Below, piece after piece: positions 43,765 through 52,560 of a stretch of DNA of 64,000 nucleotides (position 1 is the stretch's first letter; each line of letters begins with the position of its first letter). The notes under the pieces were generated by a model. The model was not told the DNA's origin. It did not search any database and saw only the letters and a program-made list of their open reading frames with translations. Position numbers and translations under genes: made by a program. This DNA comes from CAVTLG01 sp963735495 (GTDB taxonomy: Bacteria; Chloroflexota; Ktedonobacteria; Ktedonobacterales; Ktedonobacteraceae). The stretch spans positions 1,116,001 through 1,180,000 of the forward strand of contig CAVTLG010000002.1 of the NCBI GenBank assembly GCA_963735495.1, given 5' to 3'.

Positions 43765-43798
43765 TGAAACATCGATTATATCTATAATCGATGTTTCA
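43765..43798. promoter_or_regulatory. Perfect palindrome upstream of the CBM2 arabinofuranosidase gene
   Basis: TGAAACATCGATTATA (43765-43780), spacer TC, then TATAATCGATGTTTCA (43783-43798): 16-bp perfect arms. Its size, symmetry and place before the start suggest an operator for a dimeric regulator. Confidence 0.6.
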
Positions 43799-43930
43799 TG
43801 CGTATCATACGCAGAGCATCATCCTGAAACGTTTGAAAGCAAGCAAAAGGATCAGGCTTGCATGGGGTATTCTTGAATTGCTGAGATTTCTGCCCTCTTT
43901 CTCCTTTCTGTAAAGGTAAAAGCAGATAGA

Positions 43931-43966
43931 ACGGACCGGGTACCGGGTTGGCGGCACCCGGTCCGT
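43931..43966 (-). terminator. Hairpin after the GH27 gene
   Basis: ACGGACCGGGT (43931-43941) and ACCCGGTCCGT (43956-43966) form an 11-bp stem, a near-copy of the hairpin after the GH54 gene. Confidence 0.65.
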
Positions 43967-43994
43967 GACCAGCTTCTGCTGGCAAATGCTGGGA

Positions 43995-45710
43995 TTATTG
44001 CCGGGTCCACTGCTGATTGCTGCCACCGTTGCAGGTCCAGATCTCCACAGCGGTGCCGTTGGCGGTGCCCGCCCCGGTCACATCGAGACAGAGACCGGAC
44101 CCGACCCCCACGACGGAGCCGTTGGCGTTGAGGGTCCACTGCTGGTTGCTGCCGCCGTTGCAGTCGTAGATCTGTACTCTGGTGCCCGGCGTCGTGGAGA
44201 AGCCTGGCACGTCGAGGCACTTGTTGCCGTACACCTGCAGTTCCCCATTGGACAGCGAGGTCCACTGCTGGTTGCTACCCCCGTTACAGTCCCAGATCTG
44301 CAGCAGCGTGCCGTTGGCGGTGGCCGCCCCTGGCACGTCCAGGCAGCGGTTGGAGCCCGCACCTCGCAGGACCCCGGTCGTCCCACCGCCGCCGCTGCTT
44401 GGCACCACTTTGAGCAGGCGAGAGGCATGAGTATTGAGAGTAGCACTGAAGCTATTGCTGAACGTTCCCAGATCAGTGTGGCTCCACAAATCCCGCACGG
44501 TCGCCGAGCCGCTGAAGCCCAGGCTGCTCCAGTTCGCGGTCACATTCGCGGATGATCCACCCAGGTTGAAAAGTGCCACCGTATAGCTGCCATCGCCATT
44601 ATTGACATACCAGACCTGCTGTTGGCTGGCCTGTGAGACAGGGAGGGCAGCCTTGCCTCTCTGGTCCACAGCGATTACTTCGCTATTGGTGAGCAAGGAC
44701 TGGCCATAGCTATCCATTGTGGTCAGATCATCGCCAGCATACAGGGGAGCCGCCTCAATCGACCACAACGTCATGTAGGTCTGGCGTTCGTCGTTGGTAA
44801 TACCATCTATTGCTCCATCCGCCACATTCAGCGAGTCCAGATCATTCCAGCCGCCAGGGCCGGGTCGAGCCCACGCGGCAGCATCGTTGAAACGCGCCGA
44901 GACCGTATTCCAGGTGACCAGAGTGGAGCAATAGCATTGGACATCCCCCTCAATGCGCCAGGCATTGGAATACTGCCGCCAGAAATTGACGTTATTGCGA
45001 TCAAGCGCATTCGAGAGATCGAAGAGAATCGGGCGACCGCTCTGCTGAAGCGCCTGAGACCACAACTGCACATCCTGCTGATTCCAGTCACCAACCGCGT
45101 CAATCTTGAGAAAATCCACACCCCAGGAAGCATACTGATTGGCCCAGGACTGGATAAAGGCTTGCGAGGCAGCGCTGTAATTGAGGTAGTACATGGAATT
45201 ACCGAAGGCATAATTGGTCTGGTATTTACTGGTGTCCGCAGCATCTCTGGCATGATAGCTGGTACCTTGAATCGGCGTGTTCTGATTGACCGCTGCAACC
45301 GGGATGCCAGGCGTCACATATATGCCGAATTTGAGACCAAGGCTATGAACATAACTGGCCACGGCAGCAATACCATTGGGAAATTGCGCCGAGTTGATCT
45401 GCCAGCGTCCATATTGATCAACGGTCGTCGCAGGGTTGATGTAGTAGTGGTCGTCCAGCAAGATATAATTGTAGCCAAACGCTTGCAATTTGCTGGCTTC
45501 GACATTAGCCTGGGCTTCAACATTAGACTCGGTGGGATAGTATCCATCAAAGCTCCAGGTACTCCATCCCATAAAGGGGGTCGTGGCGAGTCCGTTGTTT
45601 TCCGCGTGCGCCGGGGTGGCGCTCCCGCCACTGAAAGTCCACAAAGCAGTAACTACGGTCATAAGCAGAAGAGTGACCAGACAGCCTCGTAACGTTTTTC
45701 TCCTTTGCAT
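43995..45710 (-). CDS. GH27 alpha-galactosidase family enzyme with CBM13
   Basis: 571 residues from ATG 45710 (GAGGAA 6 nt upstream; the frame is open further upstream but without homology). Signal peptide at 1-38 (LVTLLLMTVVTALWTFSGGS). The GH27 (beta/alpha)8 domain begins TTPFMGWSTWSFDGYYP. The nucleophile Asp is in WGVDFLKIDAVGDW and the acid/base Asp in PGPGGWNDLDSLNV. GH27 includes alpha-galactosidases and beta-L-arabinopyranosidases. A beta-sandwich domain follows, then a three-repeat ricin-type CBM13 lectin nearly identical to those in the GH54 and GH5 neighbours. It should release galactose or arabinopyranose side chains outside the cell. Confidence 0.93.
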   Translation of the reverse strand: MQRRKTLRGCLVTLLLMTVVTALWTFSGGSATPAHAENNGLATTPFMGWSTWSFDGYYPTESNVEAQANVEASKLQAFGYNYILLDDHYYINPATTVDQYGRWQINSAQFPNGIAAVASYVHSLGLKFGIYVTPGIPVAAVNQNTPIQGTSYHARDAADTSKYQTNYAFGNSMYYLNYSAASQAFIQSWANQYASWGVDFLKIDAVGDWNQQDVQLWSQALQQSGRPILFDLSNALDRNNVNFWRQYSNAWRIEGDVQCYCSTLVTWNTVSARFNDAAAWARPGPGGWNDLDSLNVADGAIDGITNDERQTYMTLWSIEAAPLYAGDDLTTMDSYGQSLLTNSEVIAVDQRGKAALPVSQASQQQVWYVNNGDGSYTVALFNLGGSSANVTANWSSLGFSGSATVRDLWSHTDLGTFSNSFSATLNTHASRLLKVVPSSGGGGTTGVLRGAGSNRCLDVPGAATANGTLLQIWDCNGGSNQQWTSLSNGELQVYGNKCLDVPGFSTTPGTRVQIYDCNGGSNQQWTLNANGSVVGVGSGLCLDVTGAGTANGTAVEIWTCNGGSNQQWTRQ

Positions 45711-45724
45711 GATTGTTTCCTCTC

Positions 45725-45744
45725 TGGTGGGAACATTCCCACCA
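45725..45744. promoter_or_regulatory. Palindrome upstream of the GH27 gene
   Basis: TGGTGGGAA - CA - TTCCCACCA: 9-bp arms with a 2-bp spacer, 15 bp before the ATG. It is the same architecture as the palindrome at 43765 but a different sequence. It overlaps the region just upstream of the ribosome binding site. Confidence 0.45.
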
Positions 45745-45853
45745 TGCTCACTGAGAAACCTTCTTGAACGAGAGATGAAAGCGGGTAAGATGGACCGGAT
45801 ATCGCCTCGACAGCACCCGGCCCGTGACCAACAGAAGCTGGTCGAAGATGGAG

Positions 45854-47311
45854 TTAGCTCCGAGTCCACTGCTGGTTGCTGCCACCGTTGCAGGTCCAGA
45901 TCTCCACAGCGGTGCCGTTGGCGGTGCCCGCCCCGGTCACGTCAAGGCAGAGACCGGACCCGACCCCCACGACGGAGCCGTTGGCGTTGAGGGTCCACTG
46001 CTGGTTGCTGCCGCCGTTGCAGTCGTAGATCTCCACCCGAGTGCCCGGCGTCGTGGAGAAGCCTGGCACGTCGAGGCACTTGTTGCCGTACACCTGCAGT
46101 TCCCCATTGGACAGCGAGGTCCACTGTTGGTTGCTACCCCCGTTACAGTCCCAGATTTGCAGCAGCGTGCCGTTGGCGGTGGCCGCCCCTGGCACGTCGA
46201 GGCAGCGATTGGAGCCCACACCTCGCAGGACCCCGGACGTCCCACTGCCACCACTGCCGCCGCCACCATTATTGGTCAGGCCCCAGCCATACTGGAGCCG
46301 GTCGAGGCCGGACTGATTGGTGATGCTCAGCGAGAGGCTGGTGCCGCTGCCGTTCAGTGTCGTGATGGCGCAGGAGGCGTTCTCACAGGGGCCAGGGCCT
46401 TGCGTCTGGGTGGCTTGCTTGACGCCAGTCCACAGGATTGAGCCCATGCCAAGGCTGCGCACGGTATCAGTGATCCCATACAGGTATGAAATGTCGTTGA
46501 CGCCATCCCTGGGGCCGTCGTAGTTGACGCCGGTGTTCATCGGATCGCCGAACTCGGTCAGCACAGCGCGGCTGGCGTAGCCGCACAAGTTGTTCTCGAA
46601 GGCGGTGACCCAGCCTGCCTCGGTGGTGTACGAGGTGCCGAACATGCTGTAGATGTGAAGCGACAACAGGGTCCCGTTCAGGCGCGCGTCGGCGCCTTCG
46701 GCGCACAGGTTGCCCTCCCAAGACCCTGGAACGATCACCCTGCCCCGAGGAATGTTAGGGTAGCGCGCCAGCCAGCCAGCCTCGAAGTTGATCAGATCCG
46801 AGGGGCTGTAGGCCCAGGGCTCGTTCATGATGTCGAAATAGAACTGGCTGTTCCCGCCGTACTTGTTGATCACGGTATCCCACATCTGGTAGAAGGACGT
46901 GGTGTCGCTCACGGTGCCGTTCTGGAGCCACGGCGCGACAACGACCTTTATGCCCAGGGCTGAGGCCGCGTCCCAGGCCGCAGTGTAGCTGCCCCACCAC
47001 GATCCCGACGTGGTCGCTGCGTTGAATGGCAGCCGCACCGTGTTGGCCCCCAGGCTCTGGAAGCCCTTCAGGATCGCAGTCGCCTTCGCGTACGTGGTCG
47101 TGTAATTGTCCGAGGTCGAGAGGCCAACCGGGACCAGGTTGCCGGTGACAAAGTTGTCGTTGGGATCGGCCCAGTTCACGCCCATAAACTGGTTGGTCGC
47201 GGCATGTGTGGTTGGGGTGCGGACTCCCTGGATCGCGCCAAGTGCGACGAGGGTGAGGAGTGCGCTGAGCATACGACAGAAGAGTCGCATCTTGCGACGA
47301 GGAAACGTCAT
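45854..47311 (-). CDS. GH5 family glycoside hydrolase with CBM13
   Basis: 485 residues from ATG 47311, which has AAGGAGG 6 nt upstream. Signal peptide at about 8-38 (LFCRMLSALLTLVALGAIQG, ending in THAA). The GH5 domain starts FMGVNWADPNDNFVTG; acid/base Glu is in YFDIMNEPWAY and the nucleophile Glu in RAVLTEFGDPMN. The C-terminal ~125 residues are a three-repeat CBM13 ricin-type lectin. The GH5 subfamily and substrate (xylan, mannan, glucan) cannot be fixed by eye. It is the first gene of the same-strand hydrolase cluster and lies opposite the divergent ROK regulator gene. Confidence 0.92.
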   Translation of the reverse strand: MTFPRRKMRLFCRMLSALLTLVALGAIQGVRTPTTHAATNQFMGVNWADPNDNFVTGNLVPVGLSTSDNYTTTYAKATAILKGFQSLGANTVRLPFNAATTSGSWWGSYTAAWDAASALGIKVVVAPWLQNGTVSDTTSFYQMWDTVINKYGGNSQFYFDIMNEPWAYSPSDLINFEAGWLARYPNIPRGRVIVPGSWEGNLCAEGADARLNGTLLSLHIYSMFGTSYTTEAGWVTAFENNLCGYASRAVLTEFGDPMNTGVNYDGPRDGVNDISYLYGITDTVRSLGMGSILWTGVKQATQTQGPGPCENASCAITTLNGSGTSLSLSITNQSGLDRLQYGWGLTNNGGGGSGGSGTSGVLRGVGSNRCLDVPGAATANGTLLQIWDCNGGSNQQWTSLSNGELQVYGNKCLDVPGFSTTPGTRVEIYDCNGGSNQQWTLNANGSVVGVGSGLCLDVTGAGTANGTAVEIWTCNGGSNQQWTRS

Positions 47312-47948
47312 GTTTATCCTCCTTGGAGTATCGGACACACTCATTGTGCCTATGGAATGTGAAGAAGGGTCCTCTCTTCTTCCCTGAAATCAGTCCCTAT
47401 CTTGCTCATCAGAGAGCAGAGAGGTGAGAAAGGCATAAGATCACCGGGTGAAAACTGCCGGAAGGTAGAGGCAGGAAAATTGATCTTCTTCCTTGAAAAG
47501 AAAACCGCTCAGGGAGAAACAGGGAAGAAGCATCAAACGTGATCTCTTTATATCATACCGTCATGCGGTCGCAAAGACGACCACATAGCAGCGCCAAACT
47601 ATTGCTTCTTTCTCTCCTTTCGCCTCACATGGTGAAAGGTAAAACGACGACAACAGACGGGATCAACGTTCACATGCCCTGTGTGATCTCTGAACGAAGA
47701 GTAGCATTACCAACGACCCTTGTCAACCCTTTTTGTAAAGATATTTGACAATAATAGCAATTCTGTACTTGCTACCAGCTTTTTATTGGACGAAAAACGG
47801 TCAGAAATCTGTTTATTCGTAAATGTGATTGACAAAATGGCCGCTGAATGGGTATCATACACCTATCGCTTTGGGAGTGAGCGCAAACGACGAAGAGAGC
47901 ATGGCAGTATTCTCAGAAGGGAAATACCTGCTCTGGGAAAGGACATGT
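47312..47948. promoter_or_regulatory. Divergent control region between the GH5 and ROK genes
   Basis: A promoter for the ROK gene is visible: TTGACA (47829-47834), an 18-bp spacer and TATCAT (47853-47858). The -35 lies in GTAAATGTGATTGACAA (47819-47835), which repeats as GTAAAGATATTTGACAA (47735-47751; 13 of 17 identical), a possible autoregulatory site. The remainder holds no gene. Confidence 0.5.
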
Positions 47949-49169
47949 ATGCAAAACTGGCAGCACTACTTATCTGATGGGAAAAAGCAGAAGACCATAC
48001 TCATTGAGACTGAAAAGAGCAAGGGGACTGATCAGCGTTCCATGCGCGATGCCAATCGCCTCCTGGTCCTCAATTATATCCGCGGCAAGAAAACGCTGCT
48101 TCGTTCAGAGCTTGCTCCTGTGACCGGCCTCTCCCGCACCACCATCGGGACCATTGTTGATGAGCTTTTGCAGACGGGAATCATCCAGCAAGAGGCATAT
48201 CAAGAAGGAGCAGATCGTCGGACCAGCAAACTCTTTTTCAACGCCGCTGCCGGTACAGTTCTTGGGGGAACGTTAGGGCGCAATCATGTGACCTTGCTCC
48301 TTGCGGATCTGGCTGGAACACCACTGTCCCACCAAACCCAGCCTCTGGCCACGGAAGAAGGACCGGAAAAAGGACTGCTGGTGCTCGAACAAAGGATAAG
48401 GGACTTTGTGGAGCAGCATATGGCGTGGGAGAAGCTGGTGGGAATGGGGCTTGGGATCGTTGGTCCATTGGACCCTTCCCTGCACAAAACCACCGTGCCC
48501 ACCCCTTTTGAGGGGTGGGCAGGGGTTGCTATTCAATATGCCCTGGAACAATCTCTTGGCATCCCCGTGTACCTCGATAATGACGGCAATATGGGGGCGC
48601 TCGGTGAAAGTCGCTATGGTTTGGGACAAGATGCATCCAATTTGATGTACGTCAAAGTCGGTTCAGGCATTGCTGGTGGGCTGATTTTGAACAAACAACT
48701 CTATCGTGGAGAGCAGGGGATGGCAGGCGAGATTGGTCACATCCCGGTTGAGCTTCATGGAACGCTTTGTCGCTGTGGACAGTACGGCTGCCTGGAAACC
48801 GTCGCAGGAAAAAGCGGCATCCTGATGGAAGCACGCAGGCTCAACCCGGCAATCATGACGATGACGCAGGTGATCACCGCCGCGAGAGAGGGAAATCCAG
48901 CCAGTGTGCACGCGTTGGAACGAGCTGGCACCTATCTGGGATTTGCCCTGGCCAGCCTGGTCAATGGTTTGAACCCGGCTGTAATCGTGTTGGATGGCAG
49001 CACCATGCAGGCTGGTGACATTGTTTTACGCCCTTTACACACCGCGCTCCAGGAGCATTGTTTGCCAGCTCTTTTTGCCTCGACTCGCCTGGTCATTGCT
49101 GAACACAATGGCCTGGCCATGGCCCGCGGTGGCGTGGCGACCGTTCTGGACCGTCTCTTCGGGAAGTAG
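47949..49169 (+). CDS. ROK family transcriptional regulator
   Basis: 406 residues from ATG 47949, which has AAAGGA 6 nt upstream; ATG 47901 is an alternative with a weaker site, and frames further upstream overlap the promoter. The N-terminus is a winged helix (NRLLVLNYIRGKKTLLRSEL, then LSRTTIGTIVDELLQTG), as in NagC/XylR. The ROK sugar-binding domain shows the phosphate loop VKVGSGIAGGLILNKQLYRG, GEIGHIPVE and the zinc motif CRCGQYGCLE. It is divergent from four same-strand hydrolase genes and is the obvious candidate for their sugar-responsive repressor; the ligand is unknown. Confidence 0.93.
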   Translation: MQNWQHYLSDGKKQKTILIETEKSKGTDQRSMRDANRLLVLNYIRGKKTLLRSELAPVTGLSRTTIGTIVDELLQTGIIQQEAYQEGADRRTSKLFFNAAAGTVLGGTLGRNHVTLLLADLAGTPLSHQTQPLATEEGPEKGLLVLEQRIRDFVEQHMAWEKLVGMGLGIVGPLDPSLHKTTVPTPFEGWAGVAIQYALEQSLGIPVYLDNDGNMGALGESRYGLGQDASNLMYVKVGSGIAGGLILNKQLYRGEQGMAGEIGHIPVELHGTLCRCGQYGCLETVAGKSGILMEARRLNPAIMTMTQVITAAREGNPASVHALERAGTYLGFALASLVNGLNPAVIVLDGSTMQAGDIVLRPLHTALQEHCLPALFASTRLVIAEHNGLAMARGGVATVLDRLFGK

Positions 49170-49271
49170 AGCAGGAACGGGCTTTGGGTTGACACTGGAA
49201 AAGGGCAAGGATAGGAGAGCGCATTGCTTCATGTGTTTCCTCCACGCTTGTTGTGCGCCGCAGGGTAGGGG

Positions 49272-49312
49272 CGCTCTTGAGTGGGGCTAACAGGAAGCCC
49301 CACTCAAGAGCG
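49272..49312. terminator. Long hairpin between convergent genes
   Basis: CGCTCTTGAGTGGGGCT (49272-49288) and AGCCCCACTCAAGAGCG (49296-49312) form a perfect 17-bp stem with a 7-nt loop, between the ROK gene and the truncated DUF4386 gene. No U tract. Confidence 0.7.
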
Positions 49313-49324
49313 GCACGAGGCAAG

Positions 49325-49714
49325 TCACGCTGCTACCTGCGCACGTTTTTCCCACTGTGTGACATTAACGCCACTGATCACGAGCCACAAGGAGAAGAGC
49401 AGTTCTCCCCAACTCGTGAATAGGTAGATCATCACTCCGGAGCTAGGGAACAGGAAATCCACCACACTTTGCGCCACATAGCCAACACAGCCAATGAGCA
49501 ACAAGATCCCTAGAAGTCTGGGAAGGAACCCCGATATGAAGACCAGATACCCCATGGGAAATAGCCAGAGGCCGTAGAAGAGTTGGGCGATGGAAAATCC
49601 ATTGGCGTGCAATGTCAGAAACAGAGACACCAGAGCGTGCATCTGGTCGGGGGTCAATCCGGCGGGACTATGCACGAGGAACAAGATCGCGAAGTCGTTG
49701 AGATCATTGAGCAT
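49325..49714 (-). pseudogene. Truncated DUF4386 membrane protein
   Basis: The 129 codons match the C-terminal half of DUF4386 proteins (about 230 residues): FLTLHANGFSIAQLFYGLWL, FPMGYLVFISGFLPRLLGIL and YLFTSWGELLFSLWLVISGV, with four hydrophobic segments. The expected first two helices are missing, and upstream sequence carries no homologous frame, so the gene has lost its 5' half. Whether the remainder is expressed is unknown. Confidence 0.65.
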
Positions 49715-50464
49715 CGCGATCCCACGAATTGCGCAACGAGGTTGTTGAAGAGTTAATCGTTGAGCGAGTGGGCATCAACGGCCCAAAACTGGACATTGCA
49801 GACAGAAGAAGCGGCAACCACAAGGGGATGTGAGACAAAACGAGCGACGGAAGTGGGTATCGGGAGGCAAATGCAGCCGCGCTTGCACCACCGGGTGATC
49901 CAACACCGTGTAATCTTTGCCCCGCATCACGAAACAGAATCCAGCCAGGTCCGTCATGTTGTGTACTGTTTCCCGCCTTTGGCATTCCTGCTGCCTTCGC
50001 CCAGGCCATCGGTCTTCTCTCGGTCGCATAGGCAGAGAGCTTGTGCCTGGATGACATCTTGCTCAGCACACCGAGGTGGTGAGCATCTCTTGTCGTGCTT
50101 TCTTCTCTTTCTCAGGAAGAGGTTTTTTTCGTGCTATCCTCTTTCTTTTGTATCTCTCACAAAGTTTTCTTCTTCCATCTAAAAACTTCTCCTATCAGAG
50201 AATTTCTCCACAAAAGTCTATTACCAGAGGAAGATTTTGTCACAGCCTCTTTTTAAAATAACCCACCAGCAAGCTTTCCATCAATAACAAGCATATACTC
50301 CTTTTTCTCGCCTTTATTCTTGAGGTTATCTCGTTGCATATCCCGTGGGGGGTAGCGTTCCAATGAAACCGAGGCACCTTCCAGGAAGAGATGCCTCGCT
50401 GTTTGTCAGCAGGAGAGAGTTGAGCCTGTTGCGTTTACGACAAGAATGGCGGCTGCAACGATCC
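49715..50464. other. Gene-poor region between two membrane-protein remnants
   Basis: Overlapping frames of 60-140 codons occur on both strands, but none has a convincing start site and known motif. Pyrimidine-rich DNA (many CTT/TTC) covers about 50095-50200. This probably represents decayed or rearranged DNA. Confidence 0.45.
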
Positions 50465-51157
50465 TTAGTCGGCGGTAGCATCGGTGACGGCGATGCGAGT
50501 GGAGGCTTCCTCTGACCTCGCCTTACGGGCCTTCCGCCACAGTTGCAGGGCGGTCAGCGCCAGCCAGACCCATCCTATGCTAATCAAGACTCTCTGGATC
50601 AGACCGTCCACCACGGGGAATCCTGCATTCTCGGCGAACGGCATACCGATGGTACTAGATAGAGATATCAGAAGGATGAGCACTCCAGTAATCCAGGATT
50701 ACCTGGCCCAACGACGATTTTGCGGGTCGGCAGCGAAGCGCCGGGCCAGCACGAAGCACGCGGCGGGGAGCACCACATTAAAGAGCACCGCACCGTTGAT
50801 CCCGTGGACCCAGCCGTGCCAAGTTTGCGGGTTGCCATTGAGGGGAGCACCAGGCGGATACCCCCCACCGGGGTCGGCCACACACCCCCCGGCTATCAGG
50901 AGGCCCAGCCCGAATAAGCCGATCAGTAGCGGCCCCCAGACCGACGCCCTCCCTGTGCGCCAGATTCGCCGCAGCCCTACCGCAAAGGCGATGCACAGAG
51001 AGCCACTGACGAGAAAGTTCGCGATCTGCTCCCAACCCTGATTACTCAATGCAAGATAGCTCACATCAGTACGCCAAGCGCTGCTCAAGGATCTTCTAAT
51101 ACGCATATTGCTTGCGATCTGCATGTCAACATCGATACGGTGCGCTTGTGGCGAGAT
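50465..51157 (-). pseudogene. DUF998 membrane protein with internal stop, 5' end lost at a MITE-like element
   Basis: Frame reads DVSYLALSNQGWEQIANFLV, SGSLCIAFAVGLRRIWRTG, GGCVADPGGGYPPGAP and WHGWVHGINGAVLFNVVLPA, all typical of DUF998 proteins (five to six helices). A single in-frame TAA (50699-50701) interrupts it after FAADPQNRRWAR; the same frame then continues SWITGVLILLISLSSTIGMP to the natural end at 50465. The 5' end lacks the expected first helices and runs into the 176-bp inverted-repeat element at 51158. Two independent lesions make it a clear pseudogene. Confidence 0.75.
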
Positions 51158-51334
51158 TGTAAATCCTAACGTTATTCTGGCGAAAATCCCATAATTATCC
51201 TGGTGGCTTTCGGTTTTCTTTTGCGGCTCATCGAGCATTGCAGGCCAAACAAGCCTCTTGCTTCCTGAAATGGTGAAGTTCCGTTGACCAGGATAATTAT
51301 ACAGAAGCCACCAGTTTAATGTTAGGATTTACAG
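51158..51334. mobile_element. MITE-like element with terminal inverted repeats
   Basis: Ends TGTAAATCCTAAC (51158-51170) and GTTAGGATTTACA (51321-51333) are exact reverse complements. A second pair, ATAATTATCCTGGT (51191-51204) and ACCAGGATAATTAT (51287-51300), is also exact, so the arms are related over about 47 bp. It is too short to encode a transposase. The same end sequences occur at 4226-4281 and 4893-4907. It replaces the 5' end of a DUF998 gene. Confidence 0.7.
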
Positions 51335-51407
51335 TTTATTCAGAGCCAGAGGACACGCCTTTGCCTGCTCTGACTTGCTCCATGATAGTTCACTTCAAGC
51401 AGGCCGA

Positions 51408-52265
51408 CTAGAACAATCTTGCGGTTTTGCGGTAGCTTCCTGGAGTCACCAAGAAGTACCGCTTAAACTGCCGGGTGAAGTGCGATTGATCAGCAAAGCC
51501 GGTTGCATGGGCCACAGAGCCCACGTCGTACCCTTGTGCCAGTAATGTCCTGGCATGAGCCAGGCGCAGCTGGGTCTGGTAGGCATGGGGAGGCACGCCA
51601 ACGGTCTGGCGAAAGACACGAGCCAGGTGAAACGGACTCATGTTGACCACCCCGGCCAATGCTTGCAGTGATACCTCCTCGGCATAGTGCGCTTGCAGAT
51701 AGTCCTTTGTGCGCTTGACGGCTGGATGTTCCCTGCCCAGTTGAGGCAGGGCTCCAGCGTCTTCGGCATGGGAAAGCAGCAACGGAGCCAACAGGTGCAA
51801 CAGCGTCTCCTCCTGTTGCAGACGAGAAGCCGGAGCCAGAGAACGAGCGGCCAGGTCACGCACAGCCCGGATCAAAGACGGATCAAAGAGGGGATGGCCG
51901 GGAAAATGGGGCAAGGGCTGCTCCCTTTGGAACTGCTCGGCGGCCATCTGTTGCAGCCAGGCAGGATCAATAAAGAGAGCGTGGAAGGTGCAGTCTTTGG
52001 AATGGCTGGTCCAGGTTTCTCCAGGCTCGATCACCAGGAGCGTCCCATCGACGATCTGGCTACTGAGATGAGTGTTTCGATACTGGACGTGAGCTGTTCC
52101 AGACTGCACGCAGATCAGCCGATACTCCTGATTCAAAATCTGGCTAGAAGGGGTAGAGACAGCAACTCCCTGGAAGATCTCAAGCGCCTTGAGCTGCCAG
52201 GGTCGCCACACCGTGGCGCTGCCTTTGGCCGCCTCACGCCCTGCTCTGGCTTCGAGAGGTCTCAT
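51408..52265 (-). CDS. AraC family transcriptional regulator
   Basis: 285 residues. N-terminal cupin-like ligand domain (VQYRNTHLSSQIVDGTLLVI, EPGETWTSHSKDCTFHALFI) and a C-terminal double helix-turn-helix of the AraC type: SLQALAGVVNMSPFHLARVF and SVAHATGFADQSHFTRQFKR, ending VTPGSYRK. ATG 52265 has GGGAGGA 8 nt upstream. Its target is not evident; the neighbours are a MITE-truncated gene and a convergent-side MerR regulator. Ligand unknown. Confidence 0.92.
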   Translation of the reverse strand: MRPLEARAGREAAKGSATVWRPWQLKALEIFQGVAVSTPSSQILNQEYRLICVQSGTAHVQYRNTHLSSQIVDGTLLVIEPGETWTSHSKDCTFHALFIDPAWLQQMAAEQFQREQPLPHFPGHPLFDPSLIRAVRDLAARSLAPASRLQQEETLLHLLAPLLLSHAEDAGALPQLGREHPAVKRTKDYLQAHYAEEVSLQALAGVVNMSPFHLARVFRQTVGVPPHAYQTQLRLAHARTLLAQGYDVGSVAHATGFADQSHFTRQFKRYFLVTPGSYRKTARLF

Positions 52266-52560
52266 CGACGCTTTCCTCCCTTCTCAAGCTTCTGGATAAG
52301 TATACTCATACTGGGCTCCTTTTTCCCGATAAAAGTAGGTTATGCCTCTGCGAACAGCATCATCATAGTTGGAAGCAAAAGAGGGATACGACCAGTGTTT
52401 GCACGTGTGAGCTGGCATCATCTTCTCTCAGCGAGACTCGCTCATCTGTCAACGTCTTGAGTGCGTCTTGATCAACCCTTGTCACCTGTTGTTGCACCAC
52501 CGAGCCCCCGTATCGAGCACCATTCCCCGGCTTGCGATGCGTTCTGGCAGAGACGGTGCA

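Noticed and set aside
49704..50182. Overlapping frames of 84-140 codons on both strands.
   Set aside because: No start site, motif or composition supports any of them; they contradict each other.
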